Assembly (NCBI RefSeq): GCF_024582835.1 | Contig: NZ_CP102096.1 | Location: 620,001 to 684,000, forward strand | Direction: 5' to 3' | DNA length: 64,000 bases | Source of the DNA: Vibrio japonicus | Lineage (GTDB): Bacteria > Pseudomonadota > Gammaproteobacteria > Enterobacterales > Vibrionaceae | Shown here: in pieces, positions 28,234 through 37,054 of the stretch | Numbering within the stretch: position 1 is the stretch's first letter | How the letters are laid out: each line of letters starts with the position of its first letter | Made by a program: the position numbers and the translations under genes | The notes under the pieces: generated by a model | Databases searched by the model: none | Told to the model about the DNA's origin: nothing | Seen by the model: only the letters and a program-made list of their open reading frames with translations

Positions 28234-28249
28234 CTGTTTTTTTAAACAG
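28234..28249 (+). promoter_or_regulatory. LexA (SOS) box upstream of dinB
   Basis: CTGTTTTTTTAAACAG fits the CTGT-N8-ACAG LexA consensus exactly, with the favoured TA before and TG after. It overlaps a likely -10 (TATACT, 28230-28235) and lies 20 bases before the dinB ATG. Confidence 0.88.
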
Positions 28250-28269
28250 TGCTTATTTGGGTTGAAGCA

Positions 28270-29333
28270 ATGCTTGAGCGAACACGGAAAATCATTCATG
28301 TTGATATGGACTGTTTTATGCAGCCGTAGAAATGCGTGACAACCCAAGCTATCGCGGTAGACCTCTTGCTGTTGGCGGTCATGAAAAGCAGCGTGGCGTT
28401 TTAAGTACCTGTAACTATGAGGCGAGAAAGTTTGGTATAAGAAGTGCGATGCCTACCGCGCGCGCGTTGCAGTTGTGTCCTAACTTGTTAGTGGTTCCTG
28501 GTCGGATGCAGGTTTACAAGCAAGTTTCTCAACAAATTCGCGAGATCTTCTCCCGCTATACCTCGCTTATTGAGCCTCTATCTTTGGATGAAGCCTACTT
28601 GGATGTCACCGACTCAACTCAATGTCATGGCTCTGCCACGTTGATTGCAGAGGCGATACGGCAAGATATCTGGAACGAACTTCAGTTGACCGCGTCGGCA
28701 GGTGTTGCTCCGGTTAAATTTCTCGCGAAAGTGGCATCGGATATGAACAAACCGAATGGCCAATATGTGATCCCACCTGATCGAGTTCAAGAAGAAGTAG
28801 ATAAGCTGCCATTGGAAAAAATCCCAGGTGTGGGAAAGGTGAGTTTGGAAAAGTTGCATCAGGCGGGCTTTTACACTGGTGCAGACATTAAGAATAGCGA
28901 CTATCGTGAGTTGCTGCTTAAGTTTGGTCGACTCGGCGCGTCTTTGTGGAAAAAAAGCCATGGTATTGACACTCGAGAAGTCGTCGTGACACGTGAAAGA
29001 AAGTCAGTGGGCGTTGAACGCACGTTCAGCCAAAATATCGTGACTTACGAAGAATGCTGGCAAGTGATTGAAGAAAAATTGTATCCAGAGCTAGAGAAGA
29101 GACTCGAAAAAGCCTCTCCAGATAAAGCGATCATAAAACAGGGCATTAAAGTAAAATTTGCTGACTTCCAACTCACAACCATTGAGCATATTCATTCCGA
29201 ACTCGAACTTGAGTACTTTAAGCAGTTATTGAGAGATATCCTCAAGCGACAAAAAGAGCGGGAAATCCGTTTGCTGGGCTTAAGTGTTATGCTTAAGCCC
29301 GAAGAGCAAACCAGACAGTTAAGCTTTTTCTGA
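28270..29333 (+). pseudogene. dinB: DNA polymerase IV with a one-base frameshift near the 5' end
   Basis: The ATG at 28270 opens the usual DinB start (MLERTRKIIHVDMDCF), but the frame stops at TAG 28327-28329. Adding one T to the TTTT run at 28314-28317 restores DCFYAAVEM and joins the rest of the gene (about 333 codons, 28332-29333) in frame. The remainder is intact, including SLDEAYLD with the catalytic acidic residues, the helix-hairpin-helix region and the C-terminal beta-clamp peptide (RQLSFF). The break cuts through the first metal-binding motif, so the downstream frame alone should be inactive. Either a real loss or a homopolymer sequencing error. The 3' end overlaps recQ by 15 bases, convergent. 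Confidence 0.9.
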
Positions 29334-31271
29334 TTGCTGTCTAGATGCCACCTTTTGTAGTACGTCAGAGTACGGAATAGACATCATCTTTCCAAACCCA
29401 GAAAGTGAGCGTGCCTTAAGTTTGGTTAATGCTGGTGTTGTGATGCCACAAAGAAATTTAGCTTTGAGGTGAGTGGATATGGCGTTTGCTGATTTTTGCT
29501 CTAATTCTGTTAGCCACGAATGTATTTGATCTTCATGAACCTCTGGTGGTTGGCTCATAGGCAAGGAAGCGATCGCTCCGCGACAGACACTGCAATGACC
29601 GCAGTTTTTAGGGGCTTTATTGTCACCAAAGTAGTTGGCAAGGTTATAGCTTAGACATTGGTCTGACTCAAAAAGGGCAAGCAGATTATGGATTCGGCCG
29701 ATGTCGCTATGTTCTTTATCTTTATACAGTTTCTCAAGGCGACGGCTGTACGTATCTAAGGAGTCAGCCAGCGGCTTAACTCGGTACACTTCCGTTATTA
29801 GTTTGCTTTCTAGCTCTATCCAGCCTTTCTCATGGAAATAGTCCAAAGCGGCGATGGCACGCTGTCTATCCCCTTTAAAATGGGTCCATAGCGTCTCAAA
29901 GTCGACTTGGCACCATGTCTTAGCTTGTGGTGAACAGTTAAACACAGCCGTGATAAAGTCTCTACGCTCTTCGTTAAAGTGGTCGATAATGGATTGCTTG
30001 TTCATGATGAACTTGAAGCGGTAGTCGGCAAAATAGCTGTACTGAGATTCGATGTGGCCTGCCATCTCCATATAAACCAACAGAGTCTTAAGTGGTAATT
30101 GCCTTATATTACTTTCCGTTGCTAAGCGGCTTAAGACAACCTCCCACTGAGGAGCAGCCTGATTCGCGAGTTCAACAATGTGTGTTATCTCGTCTAGTTC
30201 TGGGGTGTCACCATAGACAAAGTTTTCGAGCGTACAAATGCCATCTTTGTTGGCAAGTAAAACACATTGAGAGGTCTTTCCGTCTCTGCCCGCACGACCA
30301 ATTTCTTGTGCGTAGTTTTCAATCGATTTTGGCAGGTCATAGTGGATTACCCGACGAATATCAGATTTGTCGACGCCCATACCAAAAGCGATGGTCGCGA
30401 TAATGCAATCTATCTCTCCTTGCATGAAAGCGCGTTGGATTTGCTCTCTCAACTCATTCGCGAGACCTGCATGGTACGCTTGAGCATTAATCCCACTTTG
30501 TTGTAATAACTGGGCGACACTTTCCGCTGTACTTTGGAGTGTCACGTATACAATGGTAGGTTCCGTCGGATTTGGCGCTATGGTTGAAAGCAGTGCTTCT
30601 GCTTTGTCCTCTCCTTCACAAGGCGTCACAGAGAGATCGAGGTTTGGGCGATAAAACCCAGTAACGACCACATCAGATTCATTAATGGAAAACTTTTCCT
30701 GCATATCGTTAATGACATCTCTCGTCGCGGTCGCGGTGAGCAACAAGGTCTGAGGTATATTAAACTCTCGCAGATAGTGGGGAAGTTTAAGGTAGTCTGG
30801 TCGGAAGTTGTGCCCCCACTCTGAGATACAGTGCGCCTCATCCACAACCATCAACGAAATGGGTACTTGAGAGATAAACTGACGAAAACGTTCGTTCTTT
30901 AGTCTTTCCACAGAAATCATCAAGACTTTAATTTGTCCTTGCCTAGCGCTTTCCATTACCTGCTGGATTTGTTCTCGGGTGAGAGTGGAATCAATTGAGG
31001 CCGCTGGGATACCTTTACTATGTAAAAAATCCAATTGATCCTTCATTAGCGCCAGTAAAGGAGAGACCACCAAAGTTAGATGAGGAAGAATGACTGCGGG
31101 TAACTGATAGCAAAGTGATTTGCCTGAGCCAGTCGGAAAGATCGCCGCACATGAACGGTTATCTAATACAGTCTGGATCACTTGCTCTTGTCCTGGGCGA
31201 AGAACGTCGAACCCAAATGTCGAGCGTAATGTTTGGTAAAGATTGATCTCTTGATTGGAATTATTCATCAC
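29319..31271 (-). CDS. RecQ-family ATP-dependent DNA helicase
   Basis: A 650-residue 3'-5' helicase. Walker A is TGSGKS (47-52), DEAH is at 144-147 and is followed by the RecQ aromatic-rich loop as CISEWGHNFRPDY (canonical CISQWGHDFR). The zinc site has Cys-x16-Cys-x2-Cys-x2-Cys (CLSYNL to NCGHCSVC). The last 100 residues do not look like a standard HRDC domain. Vibrio genomes can carry more than one RecQ paralogue, so I do not assign recQ itself. Confidence 0.87.
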   Translation of the reverse strand: MMNNSNQEINLYQTLRSTFGFDVLRPGQEQVIQTVLDNRSCAAIFPTGSGKSLCYQLPAVILPHLTLVVSPLLALMKDQLDFLHSKGIPAASIDSTLTREQIQQVMESARQGQIKVLMISVERLKNERFRQFISQVPISLMVVDEAHCISEWGHNFRPDYLKLPHYLREFNIPQTLLLTATATRDVINDMQEKFSINESDVVVTGFYRPNLDLSVTPCEGEDKAEALLSTIAPNPTEPTIVYVTLQSTAESVAQLLQQSGINAQAYHAGLANELREQIQRAFMQGEIDCIIATIAFGMGVDKSDIRRVIHYDLPKSIENYAQEIGRAGRDGKTSQCVLLANKDGICTLENFVYGDTPELDEITHIVELANQAAPQWEVVLSRLATESNIRQLPLKTLLVYMEMAGHIESQYSYFADYRFKFIMNKQSIIDHFNEERRDFITAVFNCSPQAKTWCQVDFETLWTHFKGDRQRAIAALDYFHEKGWIELESKLITEVYRVKPLADSLDTYSRRLEKLYKDKEHSDIGRIHNLLALFESDQCLSYNLANYFGDNKAPKNCGHCSVCRGAIASLPMSQPPEVHEDQIHSWLTELEQKSANAISTHLKAKFLCGITTPALTKLKARSLSGFGKMMSIPYSDVLQKVASRQQSEKA

Positions 31272-31328
31272 TTACTATTCAGCTATCCTTTGGGCGCAAT
31301 GACATCTATTCTAGGGGGAATTGCATAG

Positions 31329-31823
31329 ATGGAACATGATTTTAGTATGAATAAATCTGATCTGCGCCAAAGCATTTTAGATGTTTTAGAGCAGAAATTA
31401 AAAGTAGCCCACCGTTCGATGAAACGAGCGATAGAATCTGCGACCGACGAAGAGACGATACCCGAGCACAAATACGATACTTTGGCATTAGAAGCGTCGT
31501 ACTTAGCACATGGTCAAGCAATGCGTGTGCAAGAGAGCGAAAAAGAGATTCGTCTATTCAGAGATTTGGTATTACCTGACGCGCCAGAAAAAGTCGTGCT
31601 GGGTTCACTTGTGACCCTGCTTGATTGCGATGAACAGCAGCAATTGTTTTTTGCAGCACCTTGCGAAGGTGGACTGAAGGTTTCTTTTGCTGATCAGACA
31701 GTGACGCTAGTGACGTTTGAATCGCCTTTAGGGAAGGCGCTCAAAGGCATGCAAGTCGGTGACGAGGTGCGCTACCAAGCGGGTGTAAATACATACTATT
31801 ACGAAATAGAAACCATAAGCTGA
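31329..31823 (+). CDS. GreA/GreB-like transcription elongation factor
   Basis: A 164-residue protein, close to GreA in length. An N-terminal helical hairpin carries an acidic tip (ESATDEET) like the coiled coil that enters the RNA polymerase channel, and the C-terminal domain ends SPLGKALKGMQVGDEV, the GreA/GreB FKBP-like signature. It is neither canonical GreA nor GreB. AGGGGG lies 10 bases before the ATG. Divergent from the recQ-like gene. Confidence 0.75.
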   Translation: MEHDFSMNKSDLRQSILDVLEQKLKVAHRSMKRAIESATDEETIPEHKYDTLALEASYLAHGQAMRVQESEKEIRLFRDLVLPDAPEKVVLGSLVTLLDCDEQQQLFFAAPCEGGLKVSFADQTVTLVTFESPLGKALKGMQVGDEVRYQAGVNTYYYEIETIS

Positions 31824-31872
31824 CAATGACTTATGGCTTGTTGGTATTATTGAAATAAATAGGCAAGGTGAG

Positions 31873-32622
31873 ATGAAGATGAAAAAAGTATTGTTGACAC
31901 TACCATTACTGCTGTCTGGCCCTGTTCTGGCTTCTCAGTGTAAGGTCGATATAAAAAATGAAATTCACTTAGATGGAGAGGCGGTTGAAATCTACCAAAA
32001 AGGTGGAGACACGGCTATTGTTGACGCAAATAACAATCTTCAGATTGCTGGAGAGAATGTTGCACTTACAACAGAGCAGAAGCAGTTGCTGTCTGACTAC
32101 CGAGAAAGTCTAAACGCGTATATTCCAAGAGTGAAACAAATGGCTCAGGATGGTTTAGAACTTGCCAATAATGTTATTGATGACGTTGCGGTGAGCTTTG
32201 ATGCTCCGGGAGCCTTTGATAACGTTAAAGATTCGATGAAAAAATTCTACGAAGATGTGGAGTCTCGTTACTACAAAAATGGAGATTTCATCTTGCCAGT
32301 AGATGGCGTTAGCTCAATGGCAGATACCTGGACACAAGATCTTGAAAAAGCGGGTGAACTGTTTAACGAAGAGTTCGTGATCAGTGCGTTTAACGCGATG
32401 TCTGAAAAGATGAAAGCGGAAGGTGGCATTAACTTGACTCAAATGGCAAACTCTATGACTGAATTAAAAGAGAGAGTATCGCAAAGTATTGCTGAGCATG
32501 AGAAAGATGTGATTGAGCAAGGCCAAGAGTTCTGTGACTCTTTAGGGGATATGGCAGATCAAGAGCAGAAATTGCATCAGAAGATACCTGAACTGAAGGA
32601 TTATCAAGTGTTTACCATCTAA
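31873..32622 (+). CDS. YggN-like DUF2884 periplasmic protein
   Basis: A 249-residue protein with a signal peptide (about 1-20, ending GPVLAS). The mature part starts CKVDIKNEIHLDGEAVEIY and is mostly predicted helical, with a long charged helix near the end. It matches E. coli YggN (DUF2884), of unknown function. GGTGAGATGAAG provides a modest ribosome site. Own terminator. Confidence 0.8.
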   Translation: MKMKKVLLTLPLLLSGPVLASQCKVDIKNEIHLDGEAVEIYQKGGDTAIVDANNNLQIAGENVALTTEQKQLLSDYRESLNAYIPRVKQMAQDGLELANNVIDDVAVSFDAPGAFDNVKDSMKKFYEDVESRYYKNGDFILPVDGVSSMADTWTQDLEKAGELFNEEFVISAFNAMSEKMKAEGGINLTQMANSMTELKERVSQSIAEHEKDVIEQGQEFCDSLGDMADQEQKLHQKIPELKDYQVFTI

Positions 32623-32936
32623 GATACTCCAAATAGATATCCCAAAGAGCGCAAAACGCGCTCTTTTTGTTTGTAGAATACAGACTCATCGAAAAACTCC
32701 GCCTTGCTTTCAGTATTTTGCCTACGCTATTTCTGAACACGGGCTTAGTATGGCCCGTTTAAAAGCGACATTTAAATTTTTTATAGAATAAAGGTGGGAT
32801 GTACGCGTAAATCTACACACGTAATACCTATTATATGGATTAACTGTCGAGTAAATAACCAGTCAGTTCTTGTTGTGTAGCGCATATTGCTATATTGTAC
32901 TAGTCAACTAGTTCATTGGTATCCTATGTTAGCAAT
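32623..32936. other. Intergenic region yggN-like to NSS transporter
   Basis: Holds the upstream terminator, a second hairpin (ACGGGC at 32739-32744, GCCCGT at 32753-32758) and a TATATT at 32891-32896 that may be a -10 box. The repeat ACTAGT-CA-ACTAGT lies just after it, near 32899-32912. No gene seen. Confidence 0.5.
32644..32671 (+). terminator. Terminator after the yggN-like gene
   Basis: AAAGAGCGC / GCGCTCTTT, a 9-bp perfect stem with a 5-base loop, followed by TT. Confidence 0.9.
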
Positions 32937-34301
32937 ATGACACAACAAACCTCTTCTCAGCCCCGCGAGCATTTTGGTTCTCGCTTAGGTTTTATCCTTG
33001 CTGCGGCAGGTGCGGCAGTAGGCCTTGGAAACATCTGGGGTTTTCCTACTCAGGCTGCAAGTAACGGCGGCGGTGCTTTTCTTTTGGTGTACTTGGTGAT
33101 GATTTTGGTGGTTGCATTTCCTATGCTGGTCGTAGAAATGGCAATCGGTCGTCATGGTCAAGCAAACCCAGTCGATAGCATGCGTTCACTCACATCAAAC
33201 GCGACTGGAAAAACATTGGGTGGGGCAGTTGGCTGGATAGGTTTGAGTGTGCCTAGCGCTGTTCTAGCCTTTTATAGCATCGTCGGTGGTTGGTTAATCT
33301 GCTTCTTACTTGGCGCGATTTGCGACGTGTTGGGTATGGAAACGGCAACCGCTTGGTTTAAAGGTTTTAGCGTAGAGCGCAACCTGTTTGGTACGATTAC
33401 GTTTTATGTGCTTACCGTCCTAATTGTTCAAGGGGGTGTTAAGCAAGGTATTGAGAAGTGGTCAACTCGCCTGATGCCAGCGCTATTTGTTCTGTTTGCT
33501 CTTTTGTTTGTGTACATTATGACGCAAACAGGTGCAATGGAAGGGCTTAAACACTATCTAGTGCCTGACTTTGAAAAGATCATGGATCGCAAATTGGTTC
33601 TTGCGGCGATGGGACAGGGCTTTTTCTCATTGACGATTGGTGGCTGTTCAATGCTGATCTACGGTTCTTACTTGAGCAAGAAAGAGAATTTGCCCAAAAT
33701 GGCGATGAATGTGACGTTAGTTGATACTGCGGTTGCGTTTATTGCTGGCTTGGTGGTGATGCCAGCCATGTTTGTTGCCATGCAAAAAGGTGTGCAGATC
33801 TACGCCGAAGATGGTTCGCTACTCAGCTCTGATACGTTAGTCTTTACTGTACTGCCATTGATGTTTGATAGTTTAGGGTTGCTTGGTCAACTGTTTGCAA
33901 TTGTATTCTTTCTACTTCTGACCATTGCTGCACTGACTTCTTCTATCTCTATGCTTGAATGCCCAGTGGCACTCGTAGGTGAGCGTTTCAATACCAAGAG
34001 AAGCACAACCAGTTGGGTGTTAGGTGGTGTTATCGCGCTCTTTAGTGTGGTGATCGTCTATAACTTTGGAGAGCTGTTTGGCCTTGTCGCAACGGTCGCT
34101 ACTCAGTATCTACAACCAACAGCGGCATTACTGTTCTGCCTATTTGGTGGTTGGGTATGGAGCCGACACTCAAAAATTAAAGAGTTGGAACAAGGTTTCC
34201 CTGAATTCTCGTTAGGCTGGTTTGGTAAGTTGTGGCCTGCTTATGTGAAGTTTGTTTGTCCAGTTTTGGTCGCCACAGTGATTTGGGCTTCCTTTGGATA
34301 A
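32937..34301 (+). CDS. Sodium-dependent transporter, NSS (SNF) family
   Basis: A 454-residue inner-membrane symporter with about 11-12 hydrophobic segments. The N-terminal signature RLGFILAAAGAAVGLGNIWGFP is the sodium and substrate site of the neurotransmitter:sodium symporter family; bacterial members carry amino acids. I start at MTQQTSSQ (32937) rather than an upstream TTG. No strong ribosome site for either. Substrate cannot be told from the sequence. Confidence 0.9.
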   Translation: MTQQTSSQPREHFGSRLGFILAAAGAAVGLGNIWGFPTQAASNGGGAFLLVYLVMILVVAFPMLVVEMAIGRHGQANPVDSMRSLTSNATGKTLGGAVGWIGLSVPSAVLAFYSIVGGWLICFLLGAICDVLGMETATAWFKGFSVERNLFGTITFYVLTVLIVQGGVKQGIEKWSTRLMPALFVLFALLFVYIMTQTGAMEGLKHYLVPDFEKIMDRKLVLAAMGQGFFSLTIGGCSMLIYGSYLSKKENLPKMAMNVTLVDTAVAFIAGLVVMPAMFVAMQKGVQIYAEDGSLLSSDTLVFTVLPLMFDSLGLLGQLFAIVFFLLLTIAALTSSISMLECPVALVGERFNTKRSTTSWVLGGVIALFSVVIVYNFGELFGLVATVATQYLQPTAALLFCLFGGWVWSRHSKIKELEQGFPEFSLGWFGKLWPAYVKFVCPVLVATVIWASFG

Positions 34302-34319
34302 CCGAACAAAGAAATAGCA

Positions 34320-34349
34320 AAAAGCCCGCATGTTGAATTGCGGGCTTTT
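34320..34349. terminator. Bidirectional terminator
   Basis: AAAAGCCCGCA / TGCGGGCTTTT, 11-bp stem with an 8-base loop, lies between convergent genes and can serve both. Confidence 0.92.
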
Positions 34350-34363
34350 CGTTTAGGGTTCGA

Positions 34364-35458
34364 TTACATTGATGGTGTGGTGATTTGTCCGGTTGTTAGA
34401 GGCTCTCGATCAGCATCAGTCACATCTTCAATAAACTCACCTACCGCTTGTTCGACTTCTTCGTCATCTTCTCTAAAGTAGGCTAAGTGGAACACGGCAT
34501 CCCCTTCATTGACCAAAGGCAATGTTTGCTGACCGATAACTATCCCGCTTTTGGGTGCGGTAAGCTCAATCTCACTATGGCCGAGCGGGGCACTGATGTA
34601 AGCCAGCACCTGACCCTTATCCACTTTGTCGCCCAACGTCACCAGCGTACGTAAAATGCCATCGTTCTCTGCTCGCATCCAGCTGGTGGATTTCGCGATA
34701 ACAGAGGAAGGCAACTTCTTACGACTTGCTCTTAGCATTCCAATTGCGCGCATTACGCGCTGAACACCTAAAAAGCCTGCATTGATGCAGATAGGTTCAA
34801 AGCGAAGTGCTTCACCTGCTTCATAAGTTAACACCGGTATACCGAGTTTTTCGGCTTCACTGCGCAGTGAACCATCGCGCAGTGGTGAGTCAATAATCAC
34901 TGGCGTTGCAAATGCTTGTGCAATCCTTAGCGATTCAGGGTTACTCAAATTTGCCCGGATCTGTGGCAGGTTGGTACGGTGAATCGCGCCAGTGTGCAAG
35001 TCCAAGATATAATTGCAACGTGTGGCTACCTGGTCAAAAAAGGTGTGTGCCATTCTGGATGCTAATGAACCTTTTTCGCTGCCAGGGAAGCATCGGTTTA
35101 AATCGCGGCGATCGGGTAGGTACCGGGATTTATGAATAAATCCAAATACGTTGACGATCGGCACGGCAATTAAAGTCCCTTTCAGTCTATCAGCATCAAT
35201 GGTGTTGATGAGATGACGGACAATTTCTACCCCGTTGAGCTCATCACCATGGATCGCAGCGTTAACCATAAGAACGGGGCCCGCGTATCTGCCGTTGACG
35301 ATCTCCACCGGAATAGAAAGCGGTGAATGGGTATAAAGTTTAGCTGCTTCCAGCTCCATCATTTTACGTGTCCCCGGTGAGATAGACTCACCGAGAAATT
35401 CGAATGCGCTATTGCGTTTAGCCTTTACCACGCGTTCTTGTCCTTTGGCTTGATGCAT
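34364..35458 (-). CDS. Succinylglutamate desuccinylase/aspartoacylase-family (M14-like) protein
   Basis: A 364-residue zinc hydrolase-like protein. The zinc motif is [13 protein letters not shown] (H70, E73), with a second histidine in [11 protein letters not shown]. The C terminus has a barrel-sandwich-like segment ([22 protein letters not shown]) and an acidic tail. The reading frame overlaps the rimK end by about 40-50 bases. Partnership with RimK suggests action on glutamate tails or related peptides, but that is inference. Confidence 0.82.
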   Translation of the reverse strand: MHQAKGQERVVKAKRNSAFEFLGESISPGTRKMMELEAAKLYTHSPLSIPVEIVNGRYAGPVLMVNAAIHGDELNGVEIVRHLINTIDADRLKGTLIAVPIVNVFGFIHKSRYLPDRRDLNRCFPGSEKGSLASRMAHTFFDQVATRCNYILDLHTGAIHRTNLPQIRANLSNPESLRIAQAFATPVIIDSPLRDGSLRSEAEKLGIPVLTYEAGEALRFEPICINAGFLGVQRVMRAIGMLRASRKKLPSSVIAKSTSWMRAENDGILRTLVTLGDKVDKGQVLAYISAPLGHSEIELTAPKSGIVIGQQTLPLVNEGDAVFHLAYFREDDEEVEQAVGEFIEDVTDADREPLTTGQITTPSM

Positions 35459-36323
35459 TTTTCTCAATAAATGCGACGATCATCCCTGCAATGTCTTTTC
35501 CGGTTGCATGTTCAATGCCTTCCAGACCTGGAGATGAGTTTACTTCCATGACTAGTGGTCCACGCTCAGAACGAAGGAGGTCAACCCCAGCCACATTTAA
35601 TCCCATTATTTTTGCCGCTTCTACGGCTGTTCTGCGCTCTTGAGGTGTGATTTTCACCAAAGACGCGCTTCCGCCTCTGTGCAGGTTGGAACGGAATTCA
35701 CCTTCTGCACCTTGGCGCTTCATAGCTGCAATTACGCGGTCGCCAATCACAAAGCAGCGGATGTCCGCACCGCCCGCTTCTTTAATGTACTCTTGCACCA
35801 TGATGTTGGCTTTTAGCCCTAGGAATGCTTCGATAACACTTTCAGCTGCTTTGCGCGTTTCCGCTAGAACCACACCAATGCCTTGTGTACCTTCCAGTAG
35901 CTTAATAACAACTGGTGCGCCACCTACCATGTCAAGTAAGTCTTTAACGTCATCTGGCTTACTTGCAAAGCCTGTGATCGGCATTCCAATCCCTTTGCGT
36001 GAAAGCAGTTGCATTGAGCGTAATTTATCACGAGAACGCGTAATAGCGACAGATTCATTTACCGGGTAAACGTGCATCATCTCAAATTGTCGAAGCACCG
36101 CAGTACCATAGAAGGTCACCGATGCGCCGATACGTGGGATGATGGCATCAAAACCTGCTAACTCTTCACCTTTAAAGTGAATCTCAGGCTTATCCGAGTT
36201 GATATTCATATAACAGCGAAGGGCGTCGATGACTTTCACTTCGTGACCGCGCTCTTTACACGCTTCAATCAGACGACGGGTTGAATACAGCTTAGAGTTG
36301 CGAGACAGAATACCAATTTTCAT
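35418..36323 (-). CDS. rimK: RimK, ATP-grasp ribosomal S6 glutamate ligase
   Basis: A 301-residue ATP-grasp ligase, like E. coli RimK (300), which adds glutamates to the C terminus of ribosomal protein S6. Recognisable pieces are [23 protein letters not shown] (ATP loop), [19 protein letters not shown] and [14 protein letters not shown] (metal ligands). Its ATG shares one base with the stop of the upstream protease gene (TAATG). Confidence 0.93.
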   Translation of the reverse strand: MKIGILSRNSKLYSTRRLIEACKERGHEVKVIDALRCYMNINSDKPEIHFKGEELAGFDAIIPRIGASVTFYGTAVLRQFEMMHVYPVNESVAITRSRDKLRSMQLLSRKGIGMPITGFASKPDDVKDLLDMVGGAPVVIKLLEGTQGIGVVLAETRKAAESVIEAFLGLKANIMVQEYIKEAGGADIRCFVIGDRVIAAMKRQGAEGEFRSNLHRGGSASLVKITPQERRTAVEAAKIMGLNVAGVDLLRSERGPLVMEVNSSPGLEGIEHATGKDIAGMIVAFIEKNASSQRTRTRGKG

Positions 36324-36763
36324 TAATTACTTTCCTCGAAAGGGACTAAAAACGATTCGACCGGATCCACTATGATGCGATTGTGCATCGCGGTCCGGCC
36401 TAATAACATACGAAAAGCCATGTTTTCTCGGTTGGTCAGCGTTATTTCGATTGGCCAAGTTTCACCGCCAATCGCCAAGTCAGTTTTGATGACATAACGC
36501 ATTTCTTCATGACCACCAGAGTCGCGTACGACACGCTCATCGAGAACTTCAGCTTCGCACATAACTTCTACATCTGAGTTACGCTGAATCGGGTGAATCC
36601 AGAATCTCACCCAAAGAGTTTCGTCTTTCTCAAAGGCTTCTACTTTGAATGCGTGTAAACAAGAAGTTTTGGCTCCGGTATCGATTTTTGCGTTAATTTT
36701 TCTAATACCTAAATTTGGCAAGCTAAGAGCTTCACGCCAACCTACTAATAGTTTTTCTTTCAT
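36323..36763 (-). CDS. Retropepsin-like protease of the RimK operon (RimB-like)
   Basis: A 146-residue protein of the family formerly called ATP-dependent zinc protease. The aspartic protease-like motif is [14 protein letters not shown] (D28-T-G). The C-terminal [15 protein letters not shown] is also typical. Pseudomonas rim operons have a similar gene (rimB). First gene of the operon; immediate TAATG coupling to rimK. Confidence 0.82.
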   Translation of the reverse strand: MKEKLLVGWREALSLPNLGIRKINAKIDTGAKTSCLHAFKVEAFEKDETLWVRFWIHPIQRNSDVEVMCEAEVLDERVVRDSGGHEEMRYVIKTDLAIGGETWPIEITLTNRENMAFRMLLGRTAMHNRIIVDPVESFLVPFEESN

Positions 36764-37002
36764 TGCAGTAATAATCTTTTTAGAGAAGATGAAAGATGCT
36801 TGATGGAATTTAGCATCCCCAATGTAACTCGTTTGAGTATAGACGAGTCTGGCTTGAAGAAGGGTAAGGGACCCACCCCAGGGTGCTTCAAGAAGCGCGA
36901 ATTTAGCAACCTTAAGTAGGAGTGACTAACTAAAAAAGATCACCGTTACGACAAAATTAATTTATTGAGTGATAAGAATTATTTGGAAAAAAGAGCAATA
37001 AA

Positions 37003-37024
37003 AAGCCAGCGCTGAGGCTGGCTT
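37003..37024 (-). terminator. Terminator after pepD
   Basis: AAGCCAGC-GCTGAG-GCTGGCTT followed by TTTATT on the minus strand. Confidence 0.9.
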
Positions 37025-37054
37025 CATAGTGACTTTGTCGTTAAGAGAACGAGA

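Noticed and set aside
28309..28329. Programmed ribosomal frameshifting in dinB
   Set aside because: A P-site slip on TTT is conceivable, but there is no X-XXY-YYZ heptamer or visible stimulator and the family is not known to use it.
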